Position numbers and translations under genes: made by a program. The notes beneath the pieces are model-generated. The model had not been told where the DNA came from. It did no database searches and saw only the letters and a program-made list of their open reading frames with translations. From Pseudoneurospora amorphoporcata (Eukaryota; Ascomycota; Sordariomycetes; Sordariales; Sordariaceae), in assembly GCA_033297205.1 (NCBI GenBank), contig MU859157.1:62001-126000 (forward strand): a stretch of DNA of 64,000 nt, given 5' to 3'. This document shows, one piece after another, positions 1-9,160 of this stretch; the first letter of the stretch is position 1, and each line of letters begins with the position of its first letter.

Positions 1-434
1 GGACTTTCGAAGCCAAGACGGAGGAATTTTGCGATATTGCTTACCTCTCCGGCCAGCATAGTGTAACGCAAAGTGTGGTATTCAACACAGTCGGGTGGTA
101 TGAGACTCTCGGTGAAGACTGACAGGCGTGAACATCGAGTACTTCTAGCGAGGCTTGAAGTTGACGGAAATCCTTAAATAGTCCTCGCTAGCTCCTCCTT
201 CATCTGCTGACTCCTCGATCATCCTATCCATCACCGTCAGACAAACAAGCCTCAAAACCAGCCTAAGTCAGAACATTCCTGCCACACCTCAACCATCAAA
301 GGTACGCCCTCCCTAGATAAACCACTTGGGTCATCTAACCTAGTCCAGTCCAGTCCCAATTCCACTCATCACCAACTCCCTCAACTTCCCCGCACTCAGA
401 CTAACACTCATCCACCCATCCCCTCTAGATCAAA
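1..434. other. Upstream region and leader of the small secreted gene
   Basis: No gene is recognised in this stretch. It ends in the leader of the coding region at 435. A possible 5' UTR intron runs from the GTACG at 302 to the CTCTAG ending at 428, just before the ATG. Without transcripts this intron is only a suggestion. Confidence 0.4.
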
Positions 435-692
435 ATGCGTCTCGCAACAACCCTGTCCTTCCTCCTCAGCTTCCTCGCCGTCGGCACTGTGGTTGCGGAA
501 AAGTGCGCCTGCAACGGCGGCACCGACCACTCCAAGACGGCCTGCGACCGCATCGGAGCCAAGTACGGCGTCTACGGGTGCGGCTTCACGGGCTGCTGCG
601 TCAACCCGGGCACACAGCACAACAAGTTCGTGCAGGCATGCAAGGATTTGGGGTATGGGTTTAAGAGGTGCGATGATTGTGCTACTTGTTAG
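435..692 (+). CDS. Small secreted cysteine-rich protein (10 Cys)
   Basis: An uninterrupted 85-aa reading frame starts at an ATG in AAAATG context. Residues 1-21 form a clear signal peptide: a short basic start, a hydrophobic Leu/Phe/Val core and an Ala before the cut. The mature part of about 64 residues holds ten cysteines (24, 26, 37, 49, 54, 55, 69, 79, 82, 85), an even number that fits five disulfides, and ends in Cys. It is rich in Gly and Lys and looks like a compact extracellular disulfide-rich peptide of the size of fungal antimicrobial or effector-like proteins. I do not recognise a named family, and no function is assigned. Codon third positions favour C, as in other genes of the window, which supports it as a real gene. 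The antisense frame across the same bases is a shadow. Confidence 0.75.
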   Translation: MRLATTLSFLLSFLAVGTVVAEKCACNGGTDHSKTACDRIGAKYGVYGCGFTGCCVNPGTQHNKFVQACKDLGYGFKRCDDCATC

Positions 693-1238
693 GTAGTGGG
701 GTGTTAGGATTTGGTGGGTTGATAGGTAGATGAGAGGACTGGAAAGAGGGAGGATGATTGGGAGGAGGGGAACCGGTGGATGTTGGGTCCCGTCTGTCTG
801 ATGTATGGAGAGAACAAGAAATTCTTGTGGAGCAGATCGATGCGAACTTGGATGATGTTGGCAAAAGCTATCACCGCGATTGAATTACTGGGAGCTTCCA
901 TCTTGTTCTTCTGATCTCGTTTGTAGGTGTTTCTTGGAAGTCGCGAAATGTCGTTACAGAGCGTGGGAAGCATGCTGCATGCAGCGCAAACTCACATGTA
1001 ATAGCCGACCCTAACTGTTTGTCGCAGTTTGTTACAGCAAGTACTCAAACTTTGAGAAACAATCCATTATCTTGCGCAAGCCGTTATGGTTGCGGTTTGC
1101 TGTTCACTCTTCGGTCCCCAAGTCTCGAGGTTCGTCAGCATCCACTGACGACGATATCACACCTGATTTAGATTTGCGGACCTTATAAGCCCTGCAACTG
1201 GAGCCTCTATGCATCAAGGAATGATTGATCAGCCGCTT
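693..1238. other. Intergenic, no gene recognised
   Basis: This is the 3' flank of the small secreted gene and the upstream flank of the first tRNA gene. Short frames on the minus strand have no signal, motif or codon bias. Confidence 0.4.
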
Positions 1239-1326
1239 GCCCGGCTAGCTCAATCGGTAGAGCGTGAGACTCTTAAGGAGTTCCTCCGTAATCTCAAGGT
1301 TGTGGGTTCGACCCCCACGTCGGGCT
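1239..1326 (+). tRNA. tRNA-Lys(CUU) with a 15-nt intron
   Basis: The acceptor stem pairs GCCCGGC (1239-1245) with GTCGGGC (1319-1325). The D arm, the GGTTCGA-type T arm and the anticodon stem TGAGA/TCTCA are all present. The anticodon loop carries CTT. Directly after the base 3' of the anticodon sit 15 extra bases (AGGAGTTCCTCCGTA), the canonical 37/38 position of nuclear tRNA introns. After removal the exon sequence is identical to the intronless copy at 2381-2453. A T run follows within 25 bases and should stop RNA polymerase III. Confidence 0.95.
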
Positions 1327-1825
1327 CAATTCCCGTCGTTCCAACATTTTTTTACCTGTTTTTGTATCATTCTCTGCTGCTGCTTCTTTTTCCATATTTC
1401 TGGATTTCCTTAATTCACTTTGAGGTTTGATTTTTTCCCTCACATATATGTTTTGCTCGTCATGTCACATATGCTCGTACTAGTGTTGGACAAGTTGGTG
1501 GTTTGCTGCATATGGCGGCAGTTTAAATGAGGAGCACGTAATAGATAATCTCCACCCGAAGATTCTTGTCTCTCCCTAGTAGGAAAGCGATGGGAAAAGA
1601 AGCCTGGGACGCGAAGAATAGCTTGAGAATGAACATATGCGGAATCATTGTCATTGACAGACAATTCGAAGAAAGCATGGAGTTAAAGTGACGACTTTGA
1701 AGTCGGAGTTGTCAAATGCCATGAGGAAAAGGCCGACTCAGGATTAGCGGGAAACATTGAATTATTGTTGTTGGAAGTTGTACGCGCGAGCTTATAATGT
1801 CACTTTCTAAATCCAGTTTTGATAA
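1327..1825. other. Intergenic between tRNA genes
   Basis: It begins with the T-rich terminator of the Lys tRNA (T run near 1349). No protein gene is recognised. Confidence 0.4.
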
Positions 1826-1897
1826 GGTCCGCTGGCTCAATGGCAGAGCGTCTGACTACGAATCAGGAGGTTCCAGGTTCGACCCCTGGGTGGATCG
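1826..1897 (+). tRNA. tRNA-Arg(ACG)
   Basis: A 72-nt cloverleaf. The acceptor stem GGTCCGC pairs with GTGGATC. The anticodon stem TCTGA/TCAGG closes a seven-base loop with ACG, and the T arm has GGTTCGACCCC. There is no intron. A run of six T follows at once (GAGTTTTTT), a strong RNA polymerase III terminator. The ACG wobble A is expected to be edited to inosine. Confidence 0.95.
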
Positions 1898-2380
1898 AGT
1901 TTTTTCACTTTTGCCCGTGCAGCTTTCCACAGTGGCTTTTTTTCCACCCTTTTTTTGAATGCTCTCCAGAAGACACTCGGCTAGAAATAAAGAGGTTCCG
2001 AAAGATCAATTCAAACCAATGAATGCTTCTTCACCGCTGTCATCCAAACCGCCTCAGGCGTCGGAGGATTGATTGTCTGTCGTCCTTAATATTTTGTTGT
2101 CAATTCGCGGTTGGCGTGTTCTGGCGTGTGCTCTTGCATGGAATGCACACACTGAAAGACCGACAGGCACGGTCCTTAAATACATTTCAGTAACACGTTT
2201 ACAATTATCAACGATCAATAATCGATACAGTGAGAGAAGCGACAGGGCAAGAAGGAATAGGGGCGATATAAAGAAACCAAATAAACAGAAACAATGATCA
2301 AAGCGAAGGACATAAAGAGACTTAGTTCAAGGGCAAAAGAAAGCAAAAAAAAAGAAGATGTTGTTGAACATCGGGAATTG
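1898..2380. other. Intergenic between tRNA genes
   Basis: It holds the Arg tRNA terminator and, on the other strand, the T-rich terminator of the second Lys tRNA (A run near 2345-2353 as read on this strand). No protein gene is recognised. Confidence 0.4.
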
Positions 2381-2453
2381 AGCCCGACGTGGGGGTCGAA
2401 CCCACAACCTTGAGATTAAGAGTCTCACGCTCTACCGATTGAGCTAGCCGGGC
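2381..2453 (-). tRNA. tRNA-Lys(CUU), intronless copy
   Basis: A 73-nt tRNA on the minus strand, with acceptor GCCCGGC/GTCGGGC, the CTT anticodon in loop CTCTTAA, and no intron. Every exon base matches the intron-containing copy at 1239-1326. The first bases of the 3' flank (CAATTCCCG) are also shared by the two copies, which points to duplication. An oligo-T terminator follows on the minus strand. Confidence 0.95.
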
Positions 2454-3817
2454 GGTGATTAACCGCCTGTGTGTTTGTTGGAGTCCGCGCTCGGACGCAC
2501 TGCTCAAGAAACCATTCCCAGAATTGGACTTTTGGACGGTTAGCGATGCATTGGGGACTTGAGGGCTGATTCGATGCGGTGACATTATGGAAGGCAGACA
2601 ACTGGGGAAGGAAGAATTTGAACGTCTATGTAGCTTCGAAAGCATCTCTTTCTGCGCACGGAATGGCTTCAGATCCGGGATCCAGGACGACGGCGTGAAT
2701 ACTGAGGTGATGTGCTCGCCCTCCGAAGGGGAGGCAAGACACTCCTGCGTGGCTTATGAAAATTGAAGTCGAATGAACGGAACTGAAGGGTTTCGAGCTC
2801 CTCCGGAAGACAATATGGAAGTTTGTTGGGGAAATCTGCACCCGGACAGTCGGGAAAACTGTTCCCAGTGCAGAGGTTGCGAATCCGGTTTTTCGTACCT
2901 GCTCTGCGTTCACATTGGTATTGCAAATTGGAGAAGGCACGGCCGCTGGGGCTGCATTCTACTCGAGAGTCAAAAACCTGCCGGCTTCCTTCTGCACGAA
3001 AGAACGGCCCAGTCCTGTTTGGAAATTTGGCCTTCTTGTTTTTCATGACACCCGGTCTGCAGTGCAGTGCATCCATCTTATGCATCTACCTACCTCGTCT
3101 CATGCCACTTATTCTTGGATACTCATCGAATATCTGGGATGAGCATCTCGAATCAACGACGTCCAACTGCATCTTCTGCGGTCAACTCCGGTCCTGTCGC
3201 CGGCCGGGGCCGGAAGCGTTCCTCCACCAAATCCGCCACATATTTGCCAGCTCCAAGCGGACTCGATGCTACAGATTATGTTTTTTTCCTTCCGGAAAAC
3301 TCCCAAGCTAGCTTGAGGCAGGTAAGCTGTTATGAGTAGCAGGTGTGATGCTGATTGAGGTATCATCACACTCCACCGGATCGGAAAATATACAAGGCGA
3401 TATCTTTTCACTGGTGGCCATCTCTTAGGTACTCATCAAGGTTCTACAAGAAGTCGACTGCATTGACAGCCATTCTCAAGATTGAAGTGCATGTCCACAG
3501 GCCTTCTGAGACTGCAGCTCAGATGGCAATATCTCATGTCCGACGTTGCAGAGCACCGAGCAGCGGACGTGGACGTGATCAAGAATTTATTTCAATGACG
3601 CTTACGTATGCCTACAGACAGGTTCCCAGAGAGGTTTAAAAACCCCCCTTCCAGTTTCCCTTCCAGGTTCTCTATTTCCTTTCTCTCCTCAAAGTAAAAT
3701 CACCTGGAAGATAGTTTCGTCTTCCCCATTGTTTTTGGGAAAATTATTCGCTCAATTCGGGAAACGGCCTTAGACTTTGTCAACATTCAGATTAACCTCC
3801 TACACTCCAATCCCAAG
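2454..3817. other. Intergenic, no gene recognised
   Basis: About 1.3 kb. Several overlapping frames up to 162 codons occur on both strands between 2660 and 3340. None has a good start, a domain or the C-ending codon bias of the genes here. The last 150 bases are the leader of the gene at 3818, with CT-rich tracts. Confidence 0.4.
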
Positions 3818-4687
3818 ATGTGCTTCACCAGATATGTCAAAAGCCCGCTCACAGCTTGGCTCTTCGGGGCCCTGATTCAAGCTGCTTTCGCAGATGAAAT
3901 ACAGTCCAATCCAGCTGTGCAAATCCTCGTACCCCAATTGGTAAGTAAACACTTCCTCTTCTCCCGCGAGTACTCGCAACTTAACACACCTCCACTCACT
4001 GGCTGCTCAATACTGACTCCATTTCCACATACACAGGACCCAGCCAACACTAACGTGGTCACCGGGATTGCGGTGTCTTACTCGAGCCCTTTAACCACTT
4101 CCATTTCCACTTCCACCAGCACCAGCACTAAGATTGCAGAAAAGCATGAGGCTGAAGTCTCCAACCTCTACGCCACCACAATCACCATCACTTCGACTAA
4201 GCCTGGCACAAAGACGCCCGATTCTTCCGTGTCCCGCCCCCTCAAGTCCCCGGAGTCCTCTCTTCCGCTGCAGTCGAAAGCAGACTCAACCGCAGCAGTA
4301 CCGACATCGGCACCGAAAAAATCTTCAACCGCAACAGTAACGACAACTTCAATGTCAAAGACTTCAACAGCTTCATCCGGAGAACATCGCTTCAACCCAA
4401 GCGCTTGGAGCTCCCATCAGTCCGAGAAGTCCAAGTCCGCAGCGACAGCGACGACAAAAACATCAGCAAGGAAGACCACAGTCGAGCCTTCCTCACCGAC
4501 CTCTACCGAGAGAGATCTTCCAGGTGGCGCCGTCAATTCCAAGGATGGAGTTCGAAATGAGAGTGGGTGTGGCATGGAGACGCCCAGCATGACGGCTGCC
4601 TTTGCCGCAGCGGTGCTGACGATTATTGTTCAAGCGGGGATGGCTATCGGTATTGTGGCCCATGAAGCAGAAGAGGGAGATGAATAA
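3818..4687 (+). CDS. Ser/Thr-rich secreted or membrane-anchored protein, 2 exons
   Basis: Exons 3818-3940 and 4037-4687 give 257 aa. The 96-nt intron has GTAAGT, a TACTGAC branch site near 4013 and ACACAG. It is in frame and free of stops, so the unspliced message would also give one longer protein. Residues 1-25 form a signal peptide ending in Ala-Phe-Ala. The middle is about 150 residues dominated by Thr, Ser and Lys, as expected for a heavily O-glycosylated stalk. Near the C-terminus is one hydrophobic segment rich in Ala, Ile and Val, followed by a short acidic tail, so a type I single-pass membrane protein is more likely than a GPI anchor. No enzymatic domain is seen. A cell-wall or surface-sensor role is only an inference. 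Confidence 0.7.
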   Translation: MCFTRYVKSPLTAWLFGALIQAAFADEIQSNPAVQILVPQLVSKHFLFSREYSQLNTPPLTGCSILTPFPHTQDPANTNVVTGIAVSYSSPLTTSISTSTSTSTKIAEKHEAEVSNLYATTITITSTKPGTKTPDSSVSRPLKSPESSLPLQSKADSTAAVPTSAPKKSSTATVTTTSMSKTSTASSGEHRFNPSAWSSHQSEKSKSAATATTKTSARKTTVEPSSPTSTERDLPGGAVNSKDGVRNESGCGMETPSMTAAFAAAVLTIIVQAGMAIGIVAHEAEEGDE

Positions 4688-5865
4688 GCTAGACTAGCGA
4701 CAACTTGGGAAGCATGCTTAGGTGGCATCCGTGAATGTTGGATGGGGTTTCATCCTATCTTTTACACCAAATATTTCGGAGTATGGAGGGGTGTATTCGA
4801 TAACAGCACGCAAAGCTGGATTCGCAAGAAGAGATGCCTTAACTAGGTACTGGAGTTCGCAAAATAACTTTTAGTCATTTTAAATTCAGATGCTATCCTA
4901 CTACGAGTTCAAGGACATCCCTCACCGGTGGTCAATTAGCAGACGTATGTGTGGGTATGTAGAGATGGTATACGCTGGCTAGAAGAAAAAAAAGAGGTGT
5001 ACGTGAAAAAACCTGCCCTCGGTAAAGAAATAACACGCCCACGTGCATCAATACCCCGAATTTGGAAGTGGTCCCACTGGTTATCACTCATTCAAGGCTT
5101 TTGCCGCCGCGGACAACTCGGGTTAGGCAAGTCCGACTCATCGCTCGCACTGAACGGCAAGAGGGAACCTAGACGTGAAGACTCCAATGTCCGATGGAAG
5201 GCAAGATCTAACCAAAGAAAAACCCGAGTACTGAATGACAACACCGCAAAGCAGATATCTAAGTGGAAATATAGGACCATTCTTTGATTCTCTTTAAAAA
5301 GGAAGCGAGTGTCAAGGGGGAGGGAGGATTGAATGAACTCTCAGCATCGGACATGAGATGGAAAACCAGCAAGCCTAAATCAGTCAAAACCGAAACGGGA
5401 AGTAGAATAGTAGTATTGAAGAGATCTGCAAAAACGGGTTGAAATCTCCCTGTTGTGTCGAGCCAACGTGCCCATAGGGCGCCCCTCCCTGCCGTGCTCT
5501 TGAACGTTCCTCATCGCACAGAGTGTCACTCACATTTGTTATGTGCCTAGCCACCATACAATTACATACAAAAATGACATTTTTCTCTAACCGTATCTAT
5601 CGTACATTAGTAACATGAGCCCAAGTGTCTATATAGAGTGGTCTAGTCTAAGTCGTCTAAACTTCTTGCTAAGCCCATAACCGGGGTTTCCCGTATATAA
5701 TGATAAAACAAACTCGTGAAAACAAGTATTCCAATCGCTGCTTTCCCATGATCTCCTTTTCTTTTTAAGGCCCAGCCAGGCAGTCCCAATTCACAGGCAC
5801 TTCGCTCCCCTTCTCCCAAGCCTATACTCTACATGCATAAGTAGCACGCACCAGCCCTGGTCTCT
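4688..5865. other. Intergenic between convergent genes
   Basis: 3' flanks of the gene at 3818 and of the minus-strand gene ending at 5866. A 112-codon frame at 4949-5287 lacks codon bias and any motif. No gene is recognised. Confidence 0.4.
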
Positions 5866-8301
5866 CTAGAACTCCGGACTAACACCCCCAAACTTACCCC
5901 CGTCCTCTTCCGCCTCCTTATACTCATCCGACAACTGACTGATCAGATCCTCCAGTTTCGGCTTAAAAGGCCACTTCATCCACTGCTCCAGCAAATCCTC
6001 ATACTGCCACGCTGACATGCCCCGCACGGTAATCTCCGCGGTTCCAGGGAAGGGAACACCGCCCTTTTCCGGGTCAACGAAGCTCTGGCACTTGGGGTAG
6101 ACATAGTCGGCTGCTCCGGGCGCTAAGCGATTAAGGACTTTGCTCATGGGTGAGTTGATGTAAATCATGATGCTGCGCATCAGCACATCGGCCATGTCTC
6201 CTGAACGATCCGAGGTGGGGCCCATGGAGCGCAGGACTCTGTGCGCGGCCTTGGGCTGGATGTCTAGCAAGGAAAGCGGGACGTGCGGGAAGAATTCCTC
6301 CTTGTTGACGACGAGCGGCTCGACGGCGCGTCGGTCCCAGAGCATGGATTTTTGGTTCCACAGGTGCAGGTTGTCGCGCTGGACGAACCAGTCGCCGTTG
6401 GCGGTGGTGCCCATGTTGAGAAAGGCCTTTTCCCAGGCCTTGTAGCGGGCCATGATTGCGGCCAGGGCTTCTTCGTTGTCGCCACCCGCGGCCTTGGCGG
6501 CACGCCAATCGTTTATGAGCTGGGTGAATGTTTCCATTACCTTGTGGTTGTTCAGAAAGCGCCGGTTGGCGGAGCCGATTTGCACGCGCATGCGCACCAT
6601 GAGCTTGTGCTCGTCGGAGCCGATGGCGATCTTGCCTTTTTCAAAGTCCTGCTCGAGCTGGTCGAGCTCGTCCTGGTGGCGGAAGTCGTACGTGATGGGA
6701 ACCTCGCCGGCGCTGGCTACTTGGGCGGGGTTTTCGGAGATTTCGCGCAGGATCTTGGTCTCGCGGCCGGGAGGGGTTTGGATCCCGGCTTTCTTCATGC
6801 GCTGGAGGGTTTCCAGCGCGCTGCTGCGGTCAATGTTCACGTCGCGGCTGAACCAGAGACGCTTCGACGGGTCGATGTCCGAGTAATCGGGCCCGGCCAC
6901 GTGGGTGATGGATTCGCAGTTGAGTTCGGCGTCGACGGCCACGCGGCGGCGGCGCTGGGCCATGCGCGGGAGAATGGCGGCTTTATCCTCGTCGTCGAGC
7001 CATAGGAGCATGCGCACTAGACCGTATTTCTGGAAGAGTGCGCCGCTGCGGATGGCGTGGTTGAACTGGTATAGGATCATGGCTGTGGCGCTCGCGAAGC
7101 TTGCATATTTTCTCTTGGGGTAGGAGCCGAGGTTGGCGGTGACCAGGAGGGTGTCGTTGCGCTCGGGTACGTCGTCGGCAGTGTAGTGGTGCTCTTTCTG
7201 GTGCGGCAGGTACTCGGGTGTGAGCACCGATAACAGCTCTGCCCAGATGACGCCGTCCTTGGCGATCAGTTTGATACCCTCTCGCTCGAGCAGCGGTTCA
7301 AGCATGGGTGCGTAGAACTCGGCGTCCGGTTCGAGCAGCAGGTGCGTGCGAGGCTTGAGCAGGTCATTTAGCTTGGTGCTCCAGACGCCCGCGCCAGGGT
7401 TTAGATCGATGATGTCGCAGCCCTCGTGCCGCATCAAGGTGGGCTTCATGTACTCGAGGATATCGTCGATCATCTTCTCGCTGGTAACATGGACTCGGGT
7501 TCGGTCGTATTTCCTGAAGCCTGGACGCGACGGCCCCCTGGCGGAGCTGCGCCCATAATCGAGCCAGCCCCAAAGCTCTGTGTCGTATAGTTTCTCTTGC
7601 ACGGGGTCAACACAAGGTCGCAGCATGCTTTGTTCATCGGTTCTCGTGACCTTGGCTGGTTTTAATGACGTCTTCTTCTTCTTTTTGGTCGTTTTCTTGG
7701 CTGTTGCACTTTCTTCTTTGGCTAGCTTCTCTTTTGCTGGCTTCGCGGCTACCACCCCATCTGGATTCTTGGGATCATACTTGCTCAGCCGTGCCTTCCT
7801 TTTCTTGGGCTTCTCTTCAGTCTCTTTTCCATCCTCGACTTTTCCATCCTCAGTAGTTTCAGGAACCACCTTCTTATCCTCGGTAGTTTCAGGAACCACC
7901 TTCTTGGGCCGCCCCCCTTTCCGTTTCGGTGGCTCGGATTCTTGTTGCTTTTCTGCAAGGGCCTCTTTTGCACCGTCAACGTCCTCCTCAGCCGGCTTTG
8001 CTTTGGGAGTCCTCGTCTTCCTGGGTTTCGCTTCTGTCGTTGTCGAGGCTGTGGCTTTGCCGACTGCTTGGAGAATTCCCATGGCTTCCATCATCATCTG
8101 ACCGGCCGCAGACTTCCTGGCTTCGAGAGCCTGTGTTGTCCGGTATGCCCTTCGTGCGTGCCATTGTTGCGTGCGGGGGTTGGCCGATAGGCAAACGACC
8201 CTCGGGGATGTGGCGGTTGTCGTAATCATGGATGATAGACATGGCGCTTGGACTAGGCCGAAGTTGCGGCGCACAGCATTGTTGCGCACCGTGGAGAGCA
8301 T
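5866..8301 (-). CDS. mtf1: Mitochondrial transcription factor B / rRNA adenine dimethylase-like protein
   Basis: One 811-aa exon from an ATG at 8301. The N-terminus is rich in Arg and Ser and poor in acids, like a mitochondrial targeting sequence. Residues about 90-230 are low-complexity Lys/Glu/Pro/Thr with an AT-hook-like GGRPKK and a tandem duplication of KKVVPETTED (7853-7911). The folded part starts near residue 270. IIDLNPGAGVW is the S-adenosylmethionine-binding motif I of the KsgA/Dim1/TFB family, followed by an LLLEPD acidic strand and, later, a conserved LLVTANLGSYP segment. Fungal members of this family act as mitochondrial RNA polymerase specificity factors (Mtf1) or as rRNA dimethylases. 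The long basic extension and degenerate catalytic loop suggest a transcription or translation factor rather than a methylase. Family assignment is fair, exact role inferred. Confidence 0.7.
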   Translation of the reverse strand: MLSTVRNNAVRRNFGLVQAPCLSSMITTTATSPRVVCLSANPRTQQWHARRAYRTTQALEARKSAAGQMMMEAMGILQAVGKATASTTTEAKPRKTRTPKAKPAEEDVDGAKEALAEKQQESEPPKRKGGRPKKVVPETTEDKKVVPETTEDGKVEDGKETEEKPKKRKARLSKYDPKNPDGVVAAKPAKEKLAKEESATAKKTTKKKKKTSLKPAKVTRTDEQSMLRPCVDPVQEKLYDTELWGWLDYGRSSARGPSRPGFRKYDRTRVHVTSEKMIDDILEYMKPTLMRHEGCDIIDLNPGAGVWSTKLNDLLKPRTHLLLEPDAEFYAPMLEPLLEREGIKLIAKDGVIWAELLSVLTPEYLPHQKEHHYTADDVPERNDTLLVTANLGSYPKRKYASFASATAMILYQFNHAIRSGALFQKYGLVRMLLWLDDEDKAAILPRMAQRRRRVAVDAELNCESITHVAGPDYSDIDPSKRLWFSRDVNIDRSSALETLQRMKKAGIQTPPGRETKILREISENPAQVASAGEVPITYDFRHQDELDQLEQDFEKGKIAIGSDEHKLMVRMRVQIGSANRRFLNNHKVMETFTQLINDWRAAKAAGGDNEEALAAIMARYKAWEKAFLNMGTTANGDWFVQRDNLHLWNQKSMLWDRRAVEPLVVNKEEFFPHVPLSLLDIQPKAAHRVLRSMGPTSDRSGDMADVLMRSIMIYINSPMSKVLNRLAPGAADYVYPKCQSFVDPEKGGVPFPGTAEITVRGMSAWQYEDLLEQWMKWPFKPKLEDLISQLSDEYKEAEEDGGKFGGVSPEF

Positions 8302-9160
8302 CGGATTCGGATGTAGACGGGAGAGGGCGGCGGAGGGTACCTAGTCGAGCTGATTCGATAAGGGTTGTGGCGATTATATGAAAACAAGACGAATAAGTGA
8401 GGGTGGAGGAAGAGACGGTGGGATGGCGCTGCCGTGCTCCTGTGTGTTGCTGACTTTGGGTTTGTTGATGTTTTAATAGGTACTTAAATTGACCCCAAGA
8501 GGGATTACCTAAGTTCATGCGACAAGCGGCAACAATTATTTCTGCCATTGTACACCGCCCACTGATAACGTTTATCGCGGTATAAAGTAGGTAGCGTCAC
8601 TACATTCATGCAGGTCCACTGCGGTTTGTTAGCGGATTGCGACTTCGCAGCGCATATCAGTGAGTACCTCTACGGCCATGTTCATTTTGGGTTATTCGAT
8701 ATATACCATTGGATATTTTGAAAACAGAGGAGCGATGGATCATGGCGACTGTTTTATGATTATTGTTTAATCACTGACATTTAACGCACAACAACAACAA
8801 CATCAACATAAGGAAAGGGGGTAATAGTGGTAGTGCTAACAATGACAATGCCCGTCCGTACCGTCTCTTGTTTAAACCCGACCGACCGACCAACCAATGG
8901 GAGAAAAAGATAATGATCGAAGAACGGAAAATCAACAAAACAAGCCATTCTCTCTGTTTCACCTCTAGCCCCTACTCCTTGTTCTTGATGCAGACCATGC
9001 CAAATATTCATTAACCACATACTTGTACTGAACGAACACGGCTCGTGGTCCAGAGCCACCCGGCGCAAACCAACATCTAATATGCACCCATATCCTATTA
9101 GAGGTAACAGCTGTAAACACTGGCTCACGCGCTAAAAGAAACCTCGGCTACACGGACCAT
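8302..9160. other. Intergenic: leader of the mtTFB-like gene and 3' flank of the CM1 gene
   Basis: Both neighbours are on the minus strand. CAA-rich and T-rich stretches near 8785-8830 belong to the 3' side. No gene is recognised. Confidence 0.4.

Noticed and set aside
2669..3340. Several overlapping frames up to 162 codons on both strands
   Set aside because: No ATG in good context, no motif, no C-ending codon bias, and the frames overlap each other on both strands.
6283..7005. 240-codon plus-strand frame opposite the mtTFB-like gene
   Set aside because: Antisense shadow of a GC-rich coding region.
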